From JADCRZ01 sp965200945 (GTDB taxonomy: Bacteria; Bacteroidota; Bacteroidia; Chitinophagales; Chitinophagaceae): DNA of 64,000 nucleotides. The stretch is from assembly GCA_965200945.1 (NCBI GenBank), contig OZ241749.1, positions 1,426,001 to 1,490,000 of the forward strand, in the 5' to 3' direction. Each line of letters begins with the position of its first letter. Position 1 is the stretch's first letter. The notes below the pieces were generated by a model, which searched no databases, had not been told where the DNA came from, and saw nothing but the letters and a program-made list of their open reading frames with translations. The position numbers and the translations under genes are program-made. Of this stretch, positions 25,953-34,576 are shown one piece after another.

Positions 25953-27452
25953 TTATCCCTGGGCCTGTGCCAGCAGTTTTTTACCTTTATCGATTGCGTC
26001 TTCGAGCGTACCTACCAAGTTGAAGGCTGCTTCCGGGTACTCATCCACTTCGCCGTCCATGATAGAGTTGAAGGCGCGAATGGTATCTTCTATGCTAACG
26101 AAAACGCCTTTCAGACCAGTAAACTGTTCGGCCACATGGAATGGCTGCGAAAGGAAACGCTGAACTTTCCGGGCGCGGGAAACGGTGAGCTTATCTTCAT
26201 CACTCAGTTCATCCAGTCCCAGGATCGCGATGATATCCTGCAGTTCCTTGTAGCGCTGGAGGATGAGTTTTACGCGGTTGGCGGTATTATAATGAGAATC
26301 GCCCACGATGGAAGGCGTAAGGATGCGGGAGGTAGAGTCGAGCGGATCCACAGCCGGGTAAATACCAAGGTCAGCGATCTTACGGCTAAGCACGGTAGTA
26401 GCGTCCAGGTGGGCAAAGGTGGTTGCCGGTGCCGGATCGGTAAGGTCATCCGCGGGAACATATACAGCCTGAACCGAGGTGATGGAACCGCTTTTGGTAG
26501 AGGTGATCCTTTCCTGCATAAGCCCCATTTCCGTTGCCAGCGTGGGCTGATATCCTACGGCAGAAGGCATACGGCCAAGAAGGGCCGATACTTCGGAACC
26601 TGCCTGGGTAAAGCGGAAGATATTGTCGACGAAGAACAGGATATCCTTGCCCTGCCCCTTTCCATCGCCATCGCGGTAGTATTCCGCTACGGTGAGGCCG
26701 CTGAGTGCCACACGGGCGCGGGCACCGGGCGGTTCGTTCATCTGTCCGAATACAAAAGTGGCTTTTGATTCTTTCAGCTCTTCCATATTCACTTTTTCAA
26801 GATCCCAACCGCCTTCTTCCATGCTGTGTATGAAAGAGTCGCCGTATTTCATAATGCCGGCTTCGATCATTTCACGCATCAGGTCATTGCCCTCACGGGT
26901 ACGTTCGCCTACACCGGCGAAAACCGAGAGACCGCCGTGACCTTTTGCGATATTGTTGATAAGTTCCTGAATAAGAACGGTTTTACCGACTCCGGCGCCA
27001 CCGAACAGACCAATCTTACCACCTTTTGCGTAAGGTTCGATGAGGTCGATCACCTTGATGCCGGTAAACAGCACTTCTGTTGCCGTACTGAGATTTTCGA
27101 ATAAGGGGGGTTTGCTGTGGATAGGGCGGCCGTTTGATTTGTCAATGGCAGGAAGACCGTCGATGGGGTCGCCGGTAACGTTGAAAAGCCGTCCGCGGAT
27201 GGCATCGCCTGTTGGCATGGCGATCGCTTTTCCGGTATCGTTCACCTGGGTACCTCTGATCAGCCCTTCCGTACCATCCATCGCGATACAACGAACGCTG
27301 TCTTCACCAAGGTGTTGCTGTACTTCGAGTACCAGGGTATCACCATTTTCACGTTTTATTTCCAGGGAGTTTAAGATGTCGGGCAGCGTACCGTCGAAAT
27401 GAACGTCAACCACCGCACCGATGATCTGTTTGATCTTGCCTGTCTGGGACAT
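25953..27452 (-). CDS. atpD: F1F0 ATP synthase beta subunit
   Basis: The catalytic subunit of ATP synthase, 499 residues. Walker A GGAGVGKT, the catalytic GERTREGNDL, the DNIFRFTQAGSEVSALLG stretch, and the adenine-pocket region near QRYKELQDIIAILG are all intact. Only atpD and atpC are here; the genes for the remaining subunits are not in the window, so the synthase genes are split between loci. A plausible promoter lies 36-45 bases upstream of the ATG. Confidence 0.98.
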   Translation of the reverse strand: MSQTGKIKQIIGAVVDVHFDGTLPDILNSLEIKRENGDTLVLEVQQHLGEDSVRCIAMDGTEGLIRGTQVNDTGKAIAMPTGDAIRGRLFNVTGDPIDGLPAIDKSNGRPIHSKPPLFENLSTATEVLFTGIKVIDLIEPYAKGGKIGLFGGAGVGKTVLIQELINNIAKGHGGLSVFAGVGERTREGNDLMREMIEAGIMKYGDSFIHSMEEGGWDLEKVNMEELKESKATFVFGQMNEPPGARARVALSGLTVAEYYRDGDGKGQGKDILFFVDNIFRFTQAGSEVSALLGRMPSAVGYQPTLATEMGLMQERITSTKSGSITSVQAVYVPADDLTDPAPATTFAHLDATTVLSRKIADLGIYPAVDPLDSTSRILTPSIVGDSHYNTANRVKLILQRYKELQDIIAILGLDELSDEDKLTVSRARKVQRFLSQPFHVAEQFTGLKGVFVSIEDTIRAFNSIMDGEVDEYPEAAFNLVGTLEDAIDKGKKLLAQAQG

Positions 27453-27487
27453 TTACTAGAAAGGGTTTTAACGTTTTTGAAATATGC

Positions 27488-27497
27488 TGCGAAGGTA
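27488..27497 (-). promoter_or_regulatory. candidate Bacteroidota -7 element for atpDC
   Basis: On the minus strand TACCTTCGCA differs by one base from the Bacteroidota -7 consensus TAnnTTTG. It is 36 bases upstream of the atpD ATG. The -33 position shows only a TTTTCG, so support is partial. Confidence 0.4.
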
Positions 27498-27593
27498 CAT
27501 GAACGGACCCGAAAATCCGAATCCTGACGCTAAGAACCTGATTTAAGCCTGAATAGGATGAGCGGTTACAGAGAAGTAAAGTATGAAGGGCGA

Positions 27594-27938
27594 TTATTTT
27601 TTCTTCCGTTTAAAAATGGCAGAAATGCCGGTTCCTGCCTTCTTGAGCAGGTTGGAAGGTTTTACTATGGTGAGGATCTTGAGGGGGCCACTGATTGCCG
27701 GCGCCCTTTTCAAGAAGAAGGTGTTGATGACCCCGCGGCCTGCATTCAGCGCCACCGAGCTCACCCTGCCTTTGATGAAGTTGGGTAGTATGTTATCGAC
27801 GGACGAGTAAAAAAGTTCCCCGGGTATTTTGTTGATCCGGCCCAGTAGCTCCTCTTCTTTCACGCGGATACGCTGGCGGAGAGCTCGTTCCTCCCGGCGG
27901 AGGTCTGCAATGGATCTGATGGTGTTATGTTCGGGCAT
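27594..27938 (-). CDS. small basic protein of unknown function in envelope module
   Basis: A 114-residue protein: an N-terminal charged helix (IADLRREERALRQRIRVKEEEL), then a region with moderate hydrophobicity (SSVALNAGRGVINTFFLKRAPAI) and a strongly basic end (GISAIFKRKKK). It overlaps the holin-like gene by 14 bases and closes a three-gene leftward unit. Homologues of this layout are common in Bacteroidota, but no function is assigned. A peripheral membrane role is inference from the context and basic tail. Confidence 0.7.
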   Translation of the reverse strand: MPEHNTIRSIADLRREERALRQRIRVKEEELLGRINKIPGELFYSSVDNILPNFIKGRVSSVALNAGRGVINTFFLKRAPAISGPLKILTIVKPSNLLKKAGTGISAIFKRKKK

Positions 27939-28299
27939 CTTCTTCGGAGATAGGAGTATCGGTAAAAAACAGGCTTATCATTCTGTCTGTCAGAGTTTTA
28001 TTCAATGCTTTCTTTTTCAGAAGTACAACCAGCAGGATAAATCCGTAAAACAGGATTACAATCCCGAAAGCAATATACCAGTTTGAAAAGGTGCGGGCAA
28101 GAAAATACAAGCCCAGCATGGTGATCAGTCCGATGATCAGGAAAGAGAGTAAGCCTATGATAGACCCGATGATTAACGTTGAAAGTATACCTGATGCTCT
28201 TTCGGCGGTCTGAAACTTAAGGAGCAACAGCCGTTCGCGGATGTACTCCTCGATCAGCTGCTGGCTGTCCTTGAAAAAACTTATTTTGTCAGGTTCCAT
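27925..28299 (-). CDS. holin-like membrane protein (phage holin superfamily III-like)
   Basis: A 124-residue protein with an N-terminal helix (QQLIEEYIRERLLLLKFQTAERAS) and two strongly hydrophobic hairpin helices at about 39-62 and 72-95, ending in a charged tail. This is the topology of the PF07332-type putative holin family, which in Bacteroidota is found with YtxH proteins and not with phages. Its ATG overlaps the stop of the YtxH gene by one base, so translation is coupled. No phage genes are near. Confidence 0.75.
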   Translation of the reverse strand: MEPDKISFFKDSQQLIEEYIRERLLLLKFQTAERASGILSTLIIGSIIGLLSFLIIGLITMLGLYFLARTFSNWYIAFGIVILFYGFILLVVLLKKKALNKTLTDRMISLFFTDTPISEEDART

Positions 28300-28556
28300 C
28301 AGCTGACATTTTGCTTCAGCTTACTGGCCTTTTTTTCCAGATCGTCGTATAGATCTTTGCCTTTACTGAGTGATTTGTCGAGCTTTTCCTGGAAGGCGCC
28401 GTAGCTTTTTTTGATTTCATCCTGCGCTTTGTCGGCAGCATCCTTGATTTCATCAATGACTTCCTGCCCTTTGTCACTCTGCAGAAATATTGCAAGTCCG
28501 GCGCTTGCTGCCGCTCCTACTGCCAGTCCGATCCAGAAAGTTGTGTTTTTTGCCAT
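28299..28556 (-). CDS. YtxH-domain protein
   Basis: An 85-residue protein with one N-terminal membrane helix (FWIGLAVGAAASAGLAIFL) followed by a charged amphipathic helix with heptad character, the standard YtxH layout. Relatives respond to general stress in Bacillus (YtxH) and are common at the head of small envelope operons in Bacteroidota. It is first in a three-gene unit with the holin-like and basic proteins; overlapping stops and starts support one transcript. Confidence 0.85.
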   Translation of the reverse strand: MAKNTTFWIGLAVGAAASAGLAIFLQSDKGQEVIDEIKDAADKAQDEIKKSYGAFQEKLDKSLSKGKDLYDDLEKKASKLKQNVS

Positions 28557-28671
28557 AATATTACATTTTTAGATTTCAGGTGAATGTGTATCCCGGTTCT
28601 ACCGCTTGCGCTGGGGCGAGTGGGGAAACCGGTTCCTGCAGGTTATCTATACAAGCTTCATGCTAAAAATA

Positions 28672-28728
28672 TAAATTTGGCATCTTTACAGGGGGTCTGT
28701 CAATTCAAGAGGCGGCAACCCGCCTTTT
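28672..28728 (+). promoter_or_regulatory. candidate promoter -7 element and leader hairpin before the GNAT-like gene
   Basis: TAAATTTG at 28672-28679 matches the Bacteroidota -7 consensus TAnnTTTG exactly; no clear -33 TTTG is seen. Downstream, a 6-bp GC stem (28710-28715 with 28720-28725, loop CAAC) followed by TTT ends 24 bases before the ATG. If the promoter is real, the hairpin lies in the leader and could act as an attenuator. Confidence 0.35.
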
Positions 28729-28751
28729 AATCTAAAACAAGTTGTATTAAT

Positions 28752-29912
28752 ATGGAGCTGATCGAGGTAACTGATGAAGCCACCGCCCGGGAGTTTATCG
28801 ACGTGCATGTGATCATCAACCAACCAAATCCCAACTGGATCCGCCCGCTCGATAAAGACATAGTAGAAGTTTTTGACCGGAAGAAGAACAAGACGTTCCG
28901 TTTCGGGGATGCCATCAGATGGATCCTGCGCGATTCAGACGGAAAACCGATCGGCCGGATCGCTGCCTTTACAAACAAAAAATACAAGAACAAGGGAGAC
29001 GAAATGCAGGTAGGCGGCACAGGCTTCTTCGACTGCATCAACAACCAGGACGCCGCCGACAGGCTGTTCGACGTTGCGAAGCACTGGCTGCTGCAGAAAG
29101 GGATGGAAGCGATGGACGGGCCCATCAACTTCGGCGAGCGCGACCGCTGGTGGGGCCTGTTGGTAGAGGGTTTCGAGCCACCGGTATATTGTCTCAACTA
29201 CAATCCCCCCTACTACGCGGAGTTGTTTGAAAATTATGGGTTCCGGCTCTTCTTCAATCAGTTTTGCTTTGGCATGAAGGCCAAGAAGCCGCTGCAGCAG
29301 AAACTTTACGACCGCCACGCTGCAGTGGCTGCCGACCCCGACTATTCGGCCACCTACGTTAAACACAACGACCTCGGCAAGATGGCCCAGGATTTTGCGA
29401 CCGTATATAATAAGGCCTGGGCCGGGCATGGCGGACTGAAACAGCTCAGCAAGGAAATGGTGTTAAAAACTTTTCAGACAATGAAGCCGGTGATGGATAA
29501 AAGGATCATCTGGTTTGCATATCACAAAGAGGAACCCATTGGAATGTGGATAAACCTACCCGATTTGAACCAGTGGTTCAAATTCCTCCATGGAAGGTTC
29601 GGGCTCTTTTCTAAACTGAAATTCCTCTGGGTAAAAGCTACAAAGCCTTGCAACAAATTCACCGGCCTCGTTTTCGGGGTGGTGCCGGAATACCAGCAGA
29701 AAGGGGTTGATTCTTACCTGATCATCGAAGCCTCCAAAATGGTGCACCACGTGCTGGAATACGAAGATTATGAGATGCAATGGATCGGAGATTTCAACCC
29801 CAAGATGATCCGGGTGGCGGAAAGCCTCGGCACCTACCAGAGCCGCCGCCTCACTACGTACCGCTACCTTTTTGACCAAACCAAAGCGTTTAAACGGCAT
29901 CCCTTTGTTTGA
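28752..29912 (+). CDS. large GNAT-like protein of unknown substrate
   Basis: A 386-residue soluble protein. The N-terminal half contains a GNAT-like pattern (GDAIRWILRDSDGKPIGRIAAF and a GFFDCINNQDAADRLFD helix). A second acyltransferase-like motif, GVVPEYQQKGVDSYLIIEA, lies near residue 315-333, resembling the acetyl-CoA loop. Proteins of this size occur widely in Bacteroidota and are annotated only as hypothetical or N-acetyltransferase. The stop overlaps the most upstream possible start of the DUF1905-like gene. The substrate is unknown. Confidence 0.7.
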   Translation: MELIEVTDEATAREFIDVHVIINQPNPNWIRPLDKDIVEVFDRKKNKTFRFGDAIRWILRDSDGKPIGRIAAFTNKKYKNKGDEMQVGGTGFFDCINNQDAADRLFDVAKHWLLQKGMEAMDGPINFGERDRWWGLLVEGFEPPVYCLNYNPPYYAELFENYGFRLFFNQFCFGMKAKKPLQQKLYDRHAAVAADPDYSATYVKHNDLGKMAQDFATVYNKAWAGHGGLKQLSKEMVLKTFQTMKPVMDKRIIWFAYHKEEPIGMWINLPDLNQWFKFLHGRFGLFSKLKFLWVKATKPCNKFTGLVFGVVPEYQQKGVDSYLIIEASKMVHHVLEYEDYEMQWIGDFNPKMIRVAESLGTYQSRRLTTYRYLFDQTKAFKRHPFV

Positions 29913-29950
29913 TAGGTAATATTATTCTTAATGATGAGATTTTCCACCTT

Positions 29951-30457
29951 ATGATTCGATTCGATGCAAAGCTGGAACAGTTCCGCGAACAGGGCGAGAA
30001 AACGGGCTGGACCTACCTCGAAGTGCCGGCTGAACTGGCGATCCAGCTGCAACCGGGATCGAAAAAATCTTTGCGGGTCAAAGGGATGATCGATGCCCAT
30101 CCGATCAAAGGAGTGAGTCTGTTACCCATGGGGGGAGGAAATTTTATACTGGCGGTGAATGCCGAAATGCGAAAGAAGATCCGTAAACAAAAGGGTGCTG
30201 CAGTTCAGGTAAAACTGGAAGTGGACAGTCAGGAATTCAGCATTCCCGGTTTCATACAGGAATGCCTGAACGATGAACCTGCTGCGAAACATTTCTTCTC
30301 CTCCCTCCCAAAAGGCCACCAGCGCTATTTTGTGAAATGGATCGAGTCGGCCAAAACGGAAACAACCCGTACAAGAAGACTGGCGCGGATGGTGACGGCC
30401 CTTGCCAGGAAGATGGGATACATGGAGATGATCAGAGAAGGCAAAGAGGATACCTGA
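29951..30457 (+). CDS. DUF1905 / YdeI-type (OmdA-like) protein
   Basis: From ATG 29951 the protein has 168 residues. The N-terminal part fits DUF1905 (FDAKLEQFREQGEKTGWTYLEVP) and is followed by the bacteriocin-protection, YdeI/OmdA-like C-terminal part (FFSSLPKGHQRYFVKWIESAKTETTRTRRL). Members often protect against stress or bacteriocins, but this is family-level knowledge. The frame is open to an ATG at 29909 that overlaps the upstream gene. Probably co-transcribed with the GNAT-like gene, 38 bases apart. Confidence 0.75.
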   Translation: MIRFDAKLEQFREQGEKTGWTYLEVPAELAIQLQPGSKKSLRVKGMIDAHPIKGVSLLPMGGGNFILAVNAEMRKKIRKQKGAAVQVKLEVDSQEFSIPGFIQECLNDEPAAKHFFSSLPKGHQRYFVKWIESAKTETTRTRRLARMVTALARKMGYMEMIREGKEDT

Positions 30458-30714
30458 ACCTGAACGCAGGTGTTGCTAACAGTAAAAATGGAATACACCA
30501 GTTCAAAAAATCGCTTCTTTCTTTTGATTTAGGATCAAATTATTCTGATGTCAGCTGTTAGAATCTCACCTGCAACTTGCTTTTACTCAAATGCCTGAGG
30601 CATAATGGGCAGTTTATTACACATTAATATTTTATCCATGTTAATAATTTGTTCACCACTTGCCAAGCAGCATTTCGGGCAGAATATGAATCTTTGTGCA
30701 TAAAACTGTCTTAT

Positions 30715-33700
30715 ATGAGCAAAATTAAACTCGCTTTGCTGAGTATTTTTCTATGTCTCTCCTATTCCATCTCCCTCCATGCCCAGGAAACCACCTCCGA
30801 GATCATCGGTGTGGTCACCGATAATAAAACTCCCCTCGTAGGCGCTACCGTTACCGTCCTCAACAATTCTACCGGCGCACGTTATGAGATCCTTACCCGT
30901 AAAGAAGGCCGTTTTAATCTCCCCAACCTCAGGGTAGGTGGTCCGTACACCGTCAACGTATCCTATGTGGGCTACCAGGCGGAAAAACAGGACAGTATCT
31001 ATCTCCTGCTCGGACAGGAATTCAAAGCCAATTTCAGCCTCAGCGCGAGCAGCCAGTCGCTCGAGAATGTGGTGGTAACCGCCAGCGGCCGACAGGAAAA
31101 AGTGATCAATAACAACCGCACCGGTTCGCAGGAGATCATCAACCGCACACAGATCGAACGGCTTCCCACGATCAACCGTTCTCTCCAGGATTTTACCAAA
31201 CTGACGCCTTCCGCCAGTGGTTTCAACATCGGAGGACGCAACGGCTTTCTGAACAATGTAACCGTCGATGGTGCGAACCTCACCAATACTTTCGGACTCG
31301 GCTCCTCCCCTGCGCTGGGCAGCCAGACCAACTCGCAGCCGATCAGTCTTGATGCGATCGAGCAGATCCAGGTGAACGTGTCTCCGTACGATGTGCGCCA
31401 GGGTGGCTTTTCCGGCGCCGGCATCAACTCCGTGACCCGCAGCGGTACCAACCAGTTCCGCGGATCGGTATATACTTATCTCCGTTCACCCGACCTGCAG
31501 GGGTATAATGTAAGGACCGCCACCGTTCCCAAACAGGATTACAGCTACAACCTGCGCGGTGCTTCGCTCGGTGGCCCCATCATCGAAAACAAACTGTTCT
31601 TTTTTGTAAGTGGTGAGCAGGAAAGGCTGAAACAGCCGGGAACCAGCTACATTGCTTCCGACGCCACGCACCAGGCAAGTGCTACCGTATCGCAGGCCAA
31701 TGCCGACACCCTGAACCGCCTGGCCAATTTCCTCAAAACGAACTATGGCTACGATCCGGGCCCTTACCAGGGTTATACCTACGCCACCCGCAGCGACAAG
31801 ATCACGGTGAAACTCGACTGGAACATCAACAGCAAGAACACCTTCACGCTGAAGTACAATTACCTGAAATCGTACCGCGAGATCCAGGCGAGCAACAGCG
31901 GTTCTGTGAACTCCACCAATGGTCGTTCTCCCAGCCTCACCGCCATGCCTTTTTACGGAAGCGGTTATACACAGAACAACAATTTCAACATCCTGATCGG
32001 TGAACTGAACTCCCGCATCAGCAATAAATTGTCGAACAAACTGCAGGTCGGCTATTCCGCCCTGCGCGACTTCCGCGGATATCTTTCTCCGCAGGTGTTT
32101 CCGCTGGTCGACATCCTCGATGGTTCGGGGAATGCCTTTACCAGTTTCGGGAACGAACAGTATTCGTTCGGAAACAAGTTGAATACAAACATTCTGCAGG
32201 TCTCTGACATCTTCACGATGTACCAGGGCAGCCATGAGTTCACATTTGGAACTCAAAATTTTTCCAAGAAATACGTGAACGGGTTTTCTCCCAGCTACCA
32301 GGGGGTATACCGTTTCAACAGCCTGTCTGATTTTTACGCCAGCGCCGGCGGTCTGAGAAGACCAACGCGCTATGACCTCTCCTATTCGCTTACCAAAGAC
32401 GGTTCTTTCCCTTTTGCCACGCCTTCGGCGGTCGAAATGGGACTGTTTGCACAAGATAAATGGAGGATCAAATCAAACTTCACCGTAACCTACGGTGTGC
32501 GGGTAGACGTTCCCTTCTTCAAGGCTGAGTTTACTTCAAACCCCAATGTTCCGGCCCTTACTTTCCGCAACGGACTGCACGTAGACGTGGGCCAGGCGCC
32601 GAAAACCACTCCGCTCTTCTCTCCCCGCGTAGGTTTCAACTGGGACGTGAAGGACGACAAGGTGACCCAGATCCGCGGGGGCGCAGGTCTCTTCTCCGGT
32701 CCGCCCCCTTTTGTATGGATCAGCAACCAGGCCAGCAACAACGGCGTACAGTTCGGTTCTATCTCCGTGACCGATTCCAACCATGCTTTCAGTCCGGACG
32801 TGAACAAATACAGACCTTCCAGCGGCACCAATACTTCCTACAGCATCAACGTGACGGACAAGAAATTCAAATATCCGCAGGTACTGAAAGCAACCCTGGC
32901 TGTTGACAGGAAATTGCCCGGTGACGTCATCGTGACCCTCGAAGGAAACTATTCCAAAGACGTGAACAACGTCAATTTTGAGAACATCAACCTGCCCACC
33001 ACCGGCACACCGCTGGCTGGCTCCGACCAGCGCATACGTTACAGCTCTACCAAGATCTACTCGGGAACCACCGTTACCAACCCGAATATCAGCAACGCCA
33101 TCCTGATGAAGAACTACAACAAGGGCTATGCATATTATATTACCCTGCAGGCCCAGAAAACTTTCCGTAACCTCTACGTGAATGTGGCCTATACCTTTTC
33201 CAAGTCGAAAGACCTGAACGTAGGCGGCTCAACTGCTTCCACGCTTTGGGGTTCGAGGCCGGTGACCGGCGATCCGAACGCACCTGCACTGGGTTACTCG
33301 AACTTTTATGTTCCACACCGTGTGATCGCTTCCGCTTCCTACCGCTTCACCTACGCGAAACACTTTGCCACCTCTATCGGAGCCATCTTCGAAGCTTCTC
33401 CGAGTGTGATCTCCGAAATGCAGTTAAACGGTGTGGCTTCCTATGTATACAGCGGCGACGTGAACAACGACGGAAACGCCAACAACGACCTGATCTACAT
33501 TCCAAAAGATCAGAACGACATAGTGCTGGTGCCGGTGAACAACAATGCCACCACCGACAGAAGAACGACCGCACAAATCTGGGGACAGCTCAACAACTAC
33601 ATCAACCAGGATCCTTACCTGAGCAAGCACCGCGGTAAAGTGGCGGAGCGGAACGGACTGGTGATGCCCTTTGCCAAACGCCTCGACCTGAATATCACGG

Positions 33701-34008
33701 AAGACATCTATTTCATGACGGGCAAAGGTGCGAAAGAAGACAAGCATACACTGCGCCTCAGTTTCGACCTCATCAACGCCGGTAATTTCCTGAACAAGAA
33801 CTGGGGTCTTTATAAAACGACCAACCTCACCAACTTCCTGAAATATGAAGGCCTGGCAACGACCGGCACCAACGCCGGCAAACCGATGTATTCGTTCCAG
33901 TACCTCGATGCCGCCAACCAGATCCCGCTGACCAGCACTTTCAAAGACTACGCTGGTCTGTTATCCCGCTGGCAGGCACAGATCGGTATCCGGTATCTCT
34001 TTAACTAG
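30715..34008 (+). CDS. TonB-dependent receptor with carboxypeptidase-regulatory-like N-terminal domain (Oar-like)
   Basis: From ATG 30715 the protein has 1097 residues. It starts with a signal peptide (KLALLSIFLCLSYSISLHA), then a carboxypeptidase regulatory-like domain (EIIGVVTDNKTPLVGATVTV to SYVGYQAEKQDS), a plug domain (ENVVVTASGRQEKV, INRSLQDFTKLTPSASGFNIGGRNG), and a long barrel ending in aromatic WQAQIGIRYLFN. It resembles Oar outer-membrane transporters, which in several cases move proteins or peptides rather than glycans. No SusD partner is adjacent, arguing against a polysaccharide locus. The in-frame ATG at 30649 lies before the signal peptide and was rejected. Confidence 0.9.
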   Translation: MSKIKLALLSIFLCLSYSISLHAQETTSEIIGVVTDNKTPLVGATVTVLNNSTGARYEILTRKEGRFNLPNLRVGGPYTVNVSYVGYQAEKQDSIYLLLGQEFKANFSLSASSQSLENVVVTASGRQEKVINNNRTGSQEIINRTQIERLPTINRSLQDFTKLTPSASGFNIGGRNGFLNNVTVDGANLTNTFGLGSSPALGSQTNSQPISLDAIEQIQVNVSPYDVRQGGFSGAGINSVTRSGTNQFRGSVYTYLRSPDLQGYNVRTATVPKQDYSYNLRGASLGGPIIENKLFFFVSGEQERLKQPGTSYIASDATHQASATVSQANADTLNRLANFLKTNYGYDPGPYQGYTYATRSDKITVKLDWNINSKNTFTLKYNYLKSYREIQASNSGSVNSTNGRSPSLTAMPFYGSGYTQNNNFNILIGELNSRISNKLSNKLQVGYSALRDFRGYLSPQVFPLVDILDGSGNAFTSFGNEQYSFGNKLNTNILQVSDIFTMYQGSHEFTFGTQNFSKKYVNGFSPSYQGVYRFNSLSDFYASAGGLRRPTRYDLSYSLTKDGSFPFATPSAVEMGLFAQDKWRIKSNFTVTYGVRVDVPFFKAEFTSNPNVPALTFRNGLHVDVGQAPKTTPLFSPRVGFNWDVKDDKVTQIRGGAGLFSGPPPFVWISNQASNNGVQFGSISVTDSNHAFSPDVNKYRPSSGTNTSYSINVTDKKFKYPQVLKATLAVDRKLPGDVIVTLEGNYSKDVNNVNFENINLPTTGTPLAGSDQRIRYSSTKIYSGTTVTNPNISNAILMKNYNKGYAYYITLQAQKTFRNLYVNVAYTFSKSKDLNVGGSTASTLWGSRPVTGDPNAPALGYSNFYVPHRVIASASYRFTYAKHFATSIGAIFEASPSVISEMQLNGVASYVYSGDVNNDGNANNDLIYIPKDQNDIVLVPVNNNATTDRRTTAQIWGQLNNYINQDPYLSKHRGKVAERNGLVMPFAKRLDLNITEDIYFMTGKGAKEDKHTLRLSFDLINAGNFLNKNWGLYKTTNLTNFLKYEGLATTGTNAGKPMYSFQYLDAANQIPLTSTFKDYAGLLSRWQAQIGIRYLFN

Positions 34009-34050
34009 TATTGTTGTAAGCAATTACACATCCGCAACCAAAACGCCTCG

Positions 34051-34080
34051 AAAAAGCCGTCTGAAAGGACGGCTTTTTTT
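34051..34080 (+). terminator. Rho-independent terminator after the Oar-like receptor gene
   Basis: A 6-bp GC stem GCCGTC/GACGGC (34056-34061 with 34068-34073), extended by A-T pairs, followed by seven T residues. It lies 43 bases past the stop codon. Confidence 0.85.
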
Positions 34081-34576
34081 ATGGGGAGATAATAATAGAA
34101 GCCGGACCTGGAACGCATTCCCGACAAACACCTGCACCGCATTATTCTTCGAGTTCAAGGAGCCGGAAGGAGGGATGAACGCAGGGATCAAGGGGATGGT
34201 GGCGGAAGGTTCATTGTACCCATTGCTGAGAATGGGGTTGTACCGTGCGCCGATAGCAGGCCTATGACCGGATTGGGCTCAACCAGGCCGGCAAAGCCGG
34301 AATCAGACTCGTTGTAGTAACTGGTTGGTGTTTAATTTTCAGTACGGGATCAGTCCTTGCTTTTCTATCCTGCTTATGAAAATTTATGTGAGGAGTAAGA
34401 CGCAGAAATTTCATCCATTTCACTGACCATTATATTCTTTATCTTCATTCTACCAGCTTGTCGATATGAAACGGTTCTTTTCCCTTCTTTTTTACCGGTC
34501 TCCCATTTTCCCAAACAATGCCTACCACGCCGTCTTTTTCAGCCGGTTCCCGGGCGCAGCCTGCAATTATCAACAT
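34081..34576. other. intergenic stretch with possible decayed coding remnant
   Basis: Between the receptor terminator and the esterase gene there is no intact gene. Read leftward, bases about 34340-34265 and 34279-34085 give protein-like text in two different frames (SYYNESDSGFAGLVEPNPV, then ARYNPILSNGYNEPSATIP and NAVQVFVGNAFQVRL), with no start codon and a frameshift between. This may be the relic of an outer-membrane or surface protein. A short palindrome CGGCAAAGCCGGAAT at 34289-34303 recurs with one change at 40310-40324. Confidence 0.3.

Noticed and set aside
27925..28299. Holin-like gene as evidence of a prophage
   Set aside because: Neighbours are housekeeping genes and no phage structural, lysis or integrase gene is present.
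30649..34008. Polysaccharide utilisation locus (SusC/SusD-type)
   Set aside because: No SusD-like lipoprotein gene accompanies either TonB-type receptor, and the fucosidase is 4 kb away and separately transcribed.
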